NCBI RefSeq assembly: GCF_029265695.1
Contig: NZ_JAJUHW010000007.1
Location: 24,913-88,912 of the forward strand
Reading direction: 5' to 3'
From: Gracilinema caldarium
GTDB lineage: Bacteria; Spirochaetota; Spirochaetia; Treponematales; Breznakiellaceae
DNA length: 64,000 bases
The position numbers and the translations under genes were made by a program. Below the pieces are notes generated by a model. That model saw only the letters and a list, made by a program, of their open reading frames with translations. It had not been told where the DNA came from and did no database searches. Each line of letters begins with the position of its first letter. Position 1 is the stretch's first letter. Positions 59,146-64,000 of this stretch are shown here, piece after piece.

Positions 59146-59715
59146 CTACACTGGAGTATATACAACCGCTAACACCTGAGCATCTTGACCATCGAGGGCA
59201 ACTGCCCGGTGGGGCACCATGGAATCATAGTAGATCGAATCCCCTTCTGAAAGATCGTACGAAAGGGTACCGTATTCAAGCCGTATATGACCCGAAATAA
59301 CATAGAAAAACTCCTCGCCTTCATGGGAAGATCGGGGCGCATCAGCCTTTGCCGGTACTTCTATGATAAAGGGCTCCATATGTCGACCTGCCTTGCCTGC
59401 AGCGAGGACCGTATATTTAAGCCCATTCTCCAGCCGCTGGGCATTGGGAGTAATAAAGCGCAGGTGTTCTTCCCCCTCGCCTTTTCGGGTCAGCACGGGT
59501 CCCAATTCACGATCCTCATCCAATATGGTTCCCAGCCGGACACCCAGCGTTCGGGCAATCTTAACCAAAGGAGCTAAATCTGGAATAATGCCAGCCTCTA
59601 TCTTTTTAATAAGTTCCAGAGGAACTGCACTCCGTTCTGCCAAAACCTTCTGGCTCATTCCATAGGTTTCTCGCAGGGTGCGAATCCGCGCGGAAGGATT
59701 TGCCTCAGACTTCAT
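59146..59715 (-). CDS. XRE-cupin regulator
   Basis: This 189-residue protein has an N-terminal helix-turn-helix (IRTLRETYGMSQKVLAERSA, VPLELIKKIEAGIIPD) and a C-terminal cupin (SSHEGEEFFYVISGHIRLEY, then EGDSIYYDSMVPHRAV). Such regulators sense small molecules or metals through the cupin. It lies between VapC and the PadR gene, two bases after the VapC stop. The target is unknown; the importer is the nearest candidate. Confidence 0.85.
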   Translation of the reverse strand: MKSEANPSARIRTLRETYGMSQKVLAERSAVPLELIKKIEAGIIPDLAPLVKIARTLGVRLGTILDEDRELGPVLTRKGEGEEHLRFITPNAQRLENGLKYTVLAAGKAGRHMEPFIIEVPAKADAPRSSHEGEEFFYVISGHIRLEYGTLSYDLSEGDSIYYDSMVPHRAVALDGQDAQVLAVVYTPV

Positions 59716-59716
59716 A

Positions 59717-60127
59717 CTACCTCCTCTTATCTTGTACCCAATTTTCCAATTTCAATTGACTAATTCTTTCAAACTCACCAGTGTTATTTGTTACAAGTAT
59801 AAGATCATTTGAGATTGCCTGTGCAGCAATTTGCATATCATAAGATCCAATGACTTGTCCTCTTTTTTCTAATTCAGCCCTTATCAAACCAAATACTTCT
59901 GCATCATTATCATTAAACGGAAGAATATCAAATCCGGATAGAAAATCAATAAGCGCATTCCTATTTTGTTCTCTGTTCTTACTTTTAAATACACCATATT
60001 CAAGTTCTCCAACAGATATGGCTGATAATTTAACTTGAGAAGGTTTTAACTGTTTTATTTTTTCCACTATCTCTCGTGGATGTTTGTTGATTATGTATAT
60101 ACAAATGTTTGTATCTAGCAGGTACAT
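59717..60127 (-). CDS. vapC: VapC toxin (PIN-domain RNase)
   Basis: This 136-residue PIN-domain protein has MYLLDTNICIYIINKHP (first catalytic Asp), ISVGELEYGVF (Glu), GSYDMQIAAQAI (Asp) and LVTNNTGEFERI (final acidic site). VapC cuts tRNA or rRNA. Its ATG overlaps the VapB stop (TAATG), the usual coupling. The pair is AT-rich compared with neighbours, typical of a mobile toxin-antitoxin cassette. Confidence 0.9.
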   Translation of the reverse strand: MYLLDTNICIYIINKHPREIVEKIKQLKPSQVKLSAISVGELEYGVFKSKNREQNRNALIDFLSGFDILPFNDNDAEVFGLIRAELEKRGQVIGSYDMQIAAQAISNDLILVTNNTGEFERISQLKLENWVQDKRR

Positions 60128-60357
60128 TACAAACCTTCTCGTTCCTGAATGGGGGGCTGATTCCTTCCATCACCCATAAAATCATTAGTAAATTCAGAAA
60201 GACTTCTCTCAAAAGCTTCCCAAGGATCCTTTTTTGGAAAAAGAATAATTGTACTTCCTATCTTTTTTATGTATAACTCTTTCTCATCAACTTGGTATTC
60301 TTTTGGAAGACGTATTGCTTGGCTATTACCGCAAATAAATACCTTGGAACTCAACAT
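60127..60357 (-). CDS. vapB: VapB antitoxin
   Basis: This is a 76-residue protein from ATG 60357 (GAGG eight bases upstream; GTG 60369 is rejected). The N-terminal AbrB-type swapped-hairpin domain is SSKVFICGNSQAIRLPKEY with ELYIKKIGSTIILFP. The C-terminal part (WEAFERSLSEFTNDF) wraps around VapC. It probably binds the palindrome in its own promoter to control both genes. Confidence 0.88.
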   Translation of the reverse strand: MLSSKVFICGNSQAIRLPKEYQVDEKELYIKKIGSTIILFPKKDPWEAFERSLSEFTNDFMGDGRNQPPIQEREGL

Positions 60358-60373
60358 AATATACCTCACTTAA

Positions 60374-60405
60374 GACATAGTATATACACGAGTATATACT
60401 ATGTC
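60374..60405 (-). promoter_or_regulatory. VapB operator palindrome
   Basis: GACATAGTATATAC (60374-60387) and GTATATACTATGTC (60392-60405) are perfect 14-bp arms around four bases, 17 bp upstream of the vapB start codon. AT-rich palindromes at this place are typical of autoregulated toxin-antitoxin operons. Confidence 0.8.
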
Positions 60406-60474
60406 AAGTTTAATTTTCTGCGTGCCGAAGACTTGCGGATTGACGAAACGGGCGGCAACCAGCACAATAGTAGT

Positions 60475-60837
60475 ATGTTCAACAAACGCGCTCATCCCCG
60501 CTACGCAAGTCTTGCCCAGGCCCACTTGGAAAGTGTCGAATATGCAACTGGTCTCCTGCGTGACCTGAGCATTACCGGCTGCCGGCTTGAATTTTCAGTA
60601 GCCCTGGCACTCGAAACCGGCAAAGAATACCGTATTTTAATTTACCCAGAAACAAACTCCAGAATTGACCCCTTTGAAATCGTCGCCGAAAGCCGTTGGA
60701 ATCGGGCTGGCTACGATGCCTTTGAAATCGGCTTTTTCATACGTACATCTCCTTCAGGAAAAGCTTTTGAACGATACCTCGATTACCTTGCCTGGAGAAC
60801 CGACACACGACCGCAGGAACAGCGTATCAATGGATAA
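60475..60837 (+). CDS. PilZ-domain protein (cyclic-di-GMP receptor)
   Basis: This is a 120-residue protein from ATG 60475. The PilZ signature is split between FNKRAHPRYAS (R..R motif) and LRDLSITGCRLEF (D.S..G motif, with Cys-Arg after Gly). A beta-barrel follows. It probably binds cyclic-di-GMP and affects motility or envelope functions. No clear ribosome binding site precedes ATG 60475, and a TTG start at about 60433 cannot be excluded. Its stop overlaps the next gene by eight bases. Confidence 0.75.
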   Translation: MFNKRAHPRYASLAQAHLESVEYATGLLRDLSITGCRLEFSVALALETGKEYRILIYPETNSRIDPFEIVAESRWNRAGYDAFEIGFFIRTSPSGKAFERYLDYLAWRTDTRPQEQRING

Positions 60838-61768
60838 CCGGATAGAAAAACTGGAAGGCATCGTCTATCAGGGGGTTGATGAATTTCAGCAGCATTTGCA
60901 GCGTGAACTGGGCGAGTATGAATACCTTGGCGGTAACCTTTATTTTGCAGAAGGACCGCAGAGACAGGCATTCTGGACAGAAAACATCTGGCTTAACCCG
61001 ATAAAAATTACCTTTGATTCTATCTCTGAAGCGGCTCTCAGTCTGCGAAACATCCAACGGAACTGGGCGCCGGTTCTTTTTACCCAATATAGGCGGGGTA
61101 TGCTCATCCAGGAAAAACTCCCTCCCATCGTTCAGAAACCCCGCCCTTTTCCCTGGGAAGTTCCGGATGCTCCCATGGGAGCCTGGACATTGCTCGATGC
61201 CCATACCATGATTGCAAGTCCGCTTTGTACAAGCCCCTTTCCAGCAGGCAAAATAGAATTTGTAGAAAACAAAGCGGACCCGCCGAGCAGAGCTTACCTG
61301 AAACTCCAGGAAGCCCTGGTCCGCGCCCACCGCTGGCCCCAGGCAGGGGAGCGCTGTCTGGATGCTGGGGCCTGTCCTGGCGGCTGGACCTGGGTACTCA
61401 CCCAGCTCGGAGCTCATGTCACCGCGATAGACCGGGCTCCCCTGGATGACCGGCTTATGAAAAATCCCCTGGTTACCTACATCAAACATGACGCCTTTAC
61501 CCTTAAGCCCGAAGAGATTGGCCCCGTCGATTGGCTTTTAAGCGATGTTATTTGTTATCCGCCCCGGCTTTATGAATGGGTTCAGAAATGGCTCGCCTCA
61601 GGCTTGGCAAAAAACTATATCTGTACTATAAAAATGCAAGGTTCAGGAGATTTTGAAACACCACGGCTCTTTGCGTCTATTCCGGACAGCCATGTTATTC
61701 ACCTTCATTACAACAAACACGAACTTACCTGGATAAAAGTGGCTCATGATGCTGGCTATGCATCGTGA
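60830..61768 (+). CDS. RlmM-like 23S rRNA 2'-O-methyltransferase
   Basis: This is a 312-residue protein from ATG 60830, overlapping the PilZ gene end. The first 180 residues hold a THUMP-like region (FFAEGPQR-type start, RNWAPVLFTQYRRG). The Rossmann methyltransferase domain has CLDAGACPGGWTWVLTQLGA near residue 187, DWLLSDVICYPPRL near 236 and TIKMQGSGDFE near 266, with the K-D-K-E pattern of FtsJ-type enzymes. It is shorter than E. coli RlmM. The target is assumed by family. Confidence 0.78.
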   Translation: MDNRIEKLEGIVYQGVDEFQQHLQRELGEYEYLGGNLYFAEGPQRQAFWTENIWLNPIKITFDSISEAALSLRNIQRNWAPVLFTQYRRGMLIQEKLPPIVQKPRPFPWEVPDAPMGAWTLLDAHTMIASPLCTSPFPAGKIEFVENKADPPSRAYLKLQEALVRAHRWPQAGERCLDAGACPGGWTWVLTQLGAHVTAIDRAPLDDRLMKNPLVTYIKHDAFTLKPEEIGPVDWLLSDVICYPPRLYEWVQKWLASGLAKNYICTIKMQGSGDFETPRLFASIPDSHVIHLHYNKHELTWIKVAHDAGYAS

Positions 61769-61771
61769 CAA

Positions 61772-61800
61772 TTGAACAATAGATGAAAAACTGTTATAAT
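61772..61800 (+). promoter_or_regulatory. Promoter of the RlmL-like gene
   Basis: TTGAAC (61772-61777) and TATAAT (61795-61800) are separated by exactly 17 bases. Transcription should start near 61807, within two bases of the ATG at 61809, so the mRNA is probably leaderless. Confidence 0.7.
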
Positions 61801-61808
61801 AAAAAGAT

Positions 61809-63026
61809 ATGATGAATTTTGTCGCCCTTTGCGCGATTGGCGCGGAGAAGGCCCTTTCCAACGAACTGCATAAACTTAACATAGCAATACTTGATTCGAC
61901 CTATGGAAAAATCCGCTTCTCCGCCGATACGGAGGGGATGTATCGGGCACTACTGTCCCTGCGTACCGCGGACCGTGTGTTGCTCGAAGCCGCCTCGTTT
62001 TCAGCCGCTAATTTTGATGCCCTTTTTGACGGATGCCAGAACGTGAATTGGGAAGCAATTATTCCCAAAACATACCGAGTAGTAATCGGTAAGGTCAGAA
62101 GCAGCCATTCACAGCTTTCAGCGGAAACAAGCATTCAGGCGGTGGTTCACAAAGCTATCGCAGAAAGGCTGTGCCGGGTCTGGGGAGTAACTCGGCTTCC
62201 CGAATACGGAGAAGCTGCAGACATACGGGTCTATATCGAAAAGGATCGGGTCCAGATTCTCCTTGACCTCTGCGGGGAACCCCTCTTTAAACGGGGCTAC
62301 CGTACGGAAGGCGGCGCGGCGCCCCTGCGGGAAACCACCGCGGCGGCCATGTTGCTCCTTTCCGGGTGGCGGCGGAAATATCCGCTTTATGACCCCTTTT
62401 GCGGCTCCGGGACCATACTAATCGAGGCCGCCCTGTATGCCTGGGGCGCCGCGCCGGGCCTGGGACGGGATTTTGCGGTCTCATCTCTGTTAATTGGCGA
62501 TAGGAATATTGAATCCCGTCTCAGGGAAGAACTGCGGCAGGGGATCAATTTTGCCAACCGGATCCGTATTTATGGCAGCGATGCGGATGGCAGGGCTGTT
62601 TCCATCGCACAGTCAAACCTGATCAGAGCTTACGAACTTATCCTTGGTAAAGAAGCAGGCCGGGGCATCCGTATCGCCCGCGACTTTGTTCCGCCCTCTG
62701 AGTATTGGCCTCAGATACATAAATGTTCTATGGAAACAGCCATGGCCCCGGAAAATGAACCGGGCTTTATTGTCACCAATCCACCCTACGGGGAACGACT
62801 CGGCGACCGGGAAGAGGCGGAACAGACATACCAGGCCATGGGCGTTTTAGAAAAACATTTTTCCGGCTGGAACCTGTCGGTCATCACCAACCATCCGGGC
62901 TTTGAATCCTTTTTTGGCCGCCGGGCCCAGTCGGTCCGGAACATTACCAACGGAGCGTTGAAATCCTACCTATATCAATTCGAAAACTTAGGGAGAAACA
63001 CGAATGTCAATAATCGTCGAACATGA
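61809..63026 (+). CDS. RlmL/RlmK-type rRNA N2-guanine methyltransferase
   Basis: This 405-residue protein has an N-terminal THUMP domain (FVALCAIGAEKALSNEL, then SQLSAETSIQAVVHKAI) and a methyltransferase domain with YDPFCGSGTILIEAAL near residue 194, YGSDADGRAVSIAQSNL near 258 and VTNPPYGERLGDREE near 323. It resembles the RlmL N-terminal enzyme (G2445 of 23S rRNA) without the C-terminal RlmK half. ATG 61809 or 61812 may be used. The gene overlaps the TetR gene by 23 bp. Confidence 0.88.
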   Translation: MMNFVALCAIGAEKALSNELHKLNIAILDSTYGKIRFSADTEGMYRALLSLRTADRVLLEAASFSAANFDALFDGCQNVNWEAIIPKTYRVVIGKVRSSHSQLSAETSIQAVVHKAIAERLCRVWGVTRLPEYGEAADIRVYIEKDRVQILLDLCGEPLFKRGYRTEGGAAPLRETTAAAMLLLSGWRRKYPLYDPFCGSGTILIEAALYAWGAAPGLGRDFAVSSLLIGDRNIESRLREELRQGINFANRIRIYGSDADGRAVSIAQSNLIRAYELILGKEAGRGIRIARDFVPPSEYWPQIHKCSMETAMAPENEPGFIVTNPPYGERLGDREEAEQTYQAMGVLEKHFSGWNLSVITNHPGFESFFGRRAQSVRNITNGALKSYLYQFENLGRNTNVNNRRT

Positions 63027-63597
63027 CAAACGCCGCAAAGAAATTTTAGAGCGGGCTCTCGATGTTTTTGTAGACGAGGGCTTTGAGGATGCAACCTTTC
63101 AGAAAATAGCGGACCGCTGCGGAATTACCCGAACTACCCTTTACATTTATTTTAAAAATAAAAAAGAAATCTTTAATTGGAGCATCAAGCAGATGCTCAT
63201 CGGGGTGGAGGCGGACCTCGAGCGGGTCAAGGCAGACCAGAATCTTAAAACCCCGGAAAAGCTAATACTTGTCCTCACGACCATTTTGGACCGTCTCCAG
63301 GAAAATAAGCGGTTATTATCGGTGGTGCTGAATTATCTGCTCCATCTATCAAAAAGCGGTACCGATACGGATTATCGGGTACGCAAACGAACCATCAGGC
63401 TCAGGCATATTCTGGCATCTATTGTCATTGACGGTATCCGCAAAGGAGAGCTGAAACAGGTTAATGTCCGCGAAACCGATGATCTCCTCTACGGTCTTAT
63501 CGAAGCAGCCATATTCCGCCTCGTGGTACTACAGCGAGATTCGGTAGATGAATTACGGCAGGCGATAGAGCTTGCCGTGAGGCTGCTATCCAAATAA
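63004..63597 (+). CDS. TetR-family regulator
   Basis: This 197-residue protein has the TetR helix-turn-helix (ILERALDVFVDEGFEDATFQ, then ADRCGITRTTLYIYFKNKKE). The ligand domain is helical and ends with LRQAIELAVRLL. It overlaps the methyltransferase gene. A good terminator follows 18 bases later. No adjacent efflux or lipid gene shows its target; the outer-membrane protein gene across the terminator is a possibility. Confidence 0.87.
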   Translation: MSIIVEHDKRRKEILERALDVFVDEGFEDATFQKIADRCGITRTTLYIYFKNKKEIFNWSIKQMLIGVEADLERVKADQNLKTPEKLILVLTTILDRLQENKRLLSVVLNYLLHLSKSGTDTDYRVRKRTIRLRHILASIVIDGIRKGELKQVNVRETDDLLYGLIEAAIFRLVVLQRDSVDELRQAIELAVRLLSK

Positions 63598-63615
63598 GCA
63601 CACAGAACTACATCG

Positions 63616-63644
63616 AAGCGGTCTGACTCGGGACCGCTTTTATA
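63616..63644 (+). terminator. Rho-independent terminator after the TetR gene
   Basis: AAGCGGTC (63616-63623) pairs perfectly with GACCGCTT (63632-63639) around an 8-base loop and is followed by TTATAT. It ends the PilZ-RlmM-RlmL-TetR transcript. Confidence 0.8.
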
Positions 63645-63722
63645 TCCTTCTATAAACTCTGGCAAAGGCTCATATAAAGAGACTCATAGTGCCCTGCCTG
63701 CGGACTAGACAGAGGCGTTTTT

Positions 63723-63757
63723 ATTACCCCCTACCGCTCATGAGGCAGGGGGGTAAT
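63723..63757 (-). terminator. Hairpin after the outer-membrane protein gene
   Basis: ATTACCCCC (63723-63731) pairs with GGGGGTAAT (63749-63757), with extra inner pairs. It starts a few bases after the stop of the minus-strand gene. No T-run follows, so termination strength is uncertain; it could act in both directions. Confidence 0.5.
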
Positions 63758-63760
63758 TTG

Positions 63761-64000
63761 TTAGAAAATACTGCTCCGCAGGCCAAAGGACATTCGATAG
63801 GCAATACCGCCAGACACTTCTGCAGAAATAAACCAGGCCTGCAACTCCGAATAGAGGGAGAATGTGCTGAAATAGTCGAGCCGGTCAAAGTGGAAGCGGG
63901 GGAATTCTACCTGCCCAACCACAGCACTTAAAATAAGGGGCTGGCCGCTGGCGGTTTCGGTAAAATAGCTGAATTTTGCTCCCACCGCCAGGTTAGCGGA
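63761..64000 (-). CDS. Partial outer-membrane beta-barrel protein, C-terminal end
   Basis: The frame is open from the right edge to TAA at 63761-63763, giving the last 79 residues. It has alternating aromatic/polar strands (KFSYFTETASGQPLILSAVV, RLDYFSTFSLYSELQAWF) and ends GGIAYRMSFGLRSSIF. A C-terminal Phe in an amphipathic strand is the recognition signal of Bam-inserted outer-membrane proteins. The specific family cannot be told from this part. Confidence 0.65.
   Translation of the reverse strand, partial: SANLAVGAKFSYFTETASGQPLILSAVVGQVEFPRFHFDRLDYFSTFSLYSELQAWFISAEVSGGIAYRMSFGLRSSIF

Noticed and set aside
60292..60474. N-terminal extension of the PilZ protein
   Set aside because: It would cross the VapB promoter palindrome and the vapB start on the other strand; the PilZ domain is complete from 60475.

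Overview
The window looks like the chromosome of a saccharolytic, anaerobic spirochaete of the Treponema/Gracilinema type. This is an inference from gene content and protein flavour (spirochaete-like TPR fragment, an outer-membrane protein ending in Phe, LplABC-type sugar importers). There is no rRNA or other phylogenetic marker to prove it. I saw no rRNA, tRNA, CRISPR array or IS element, and no stretch above 300 bp lacks a gene.

Region 1 (1-12946) is the right-hand, structural part of a Mu-like transposable prophage. Its head genes are Mu/lambda-like (end of a scaffold/protease gene, decoration protein, major capsid protein, gp36-like, gpG-like, gp37-like). Its tail is of the long non-contractile type: tube, chaperone pair joined by a -1 frameshift signal, a 1158-residue tape measure, hub, NlpC/P60 lipoprotein, fibre-assembly-like protein. 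The last gene is a C-type-lectin-fold tip protein whose 3' end has the hallmarks of the variable region of a diversity-generating retroelement (DGR). No reverse transcriptase or template repeat was found in the window. The prophage appears to have inserted into a TPR-protein gene, whose N-terminal piece survives at 12908-13240.

Region 2 (13305-29640) concerns molybdenum hydroxylases and N-heterocycle catabolism. A MocA-THEP1 fusion and a divergent cupin gene come first. A collinear minus-strand run of about 14 kb follows. It starts at a clear sigma-70 promoter (29569-29596) and encodes a fused FdrA-DUF1116 protein, a cyclase-family hydrolase, a GNAT-like protein, a thiolase-like protein lacking the usual nucleophile, its DUF35 partner, a GntR/FCD regulator, DUF2877, carbamate kinase and a three-subunit xanthine-dehydrogenase-type enzyme. 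A uracil/xanthine permease gene with its own promoter lies downstream. FdrA, DUF1116, DUF2877 and carbamate kinase correspond to the E. coli AllF/AllG/AllH/AllK oxamate transcarbamylase system. None of the allantoin genes are present, so a different ureido or carbamoyl compound may feed ATP formation here.

Region 3 (29649-50471) is a plant-polysaccharide locus, best read as glucuronoxylan or aldouronate use: GH79, a GntR regulator, GH4, GH3, GH67 alpha-glucuronidase, mannonate dehydratase, an LplABC-like oligosaccharide importer, GH2, GH8 exo-oligoxylanase and an AT-rich polysaccharide deacetylase. A DUF4256 gene and an exporter-type ABC gene lie within it.

Region 4 (50587-64000) holds a NIF3-like gene, a MarR-SDR-acetoacetate-decarboxylase-like operon, and a minus-strand metal (probably molybdate/tungstate) ABC importer with DUF364, YqeC and a molybdopterin-binding protein. 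PadR and XRE-cupin regulators and a VapBC toxin-antitoxin pair precede it. PilZ, two rRNA-methyltransferase-like genes and a TetR gene follow, then the 3' end of an outer-membrane protein gene. YqeC here and MocA in region 2 suggest the Mo hydroxylase may use the selenium-modified cofactor. Several promoters in regions 3 and 4 sit so close to the start codon that leaderless mRNAs are likely.
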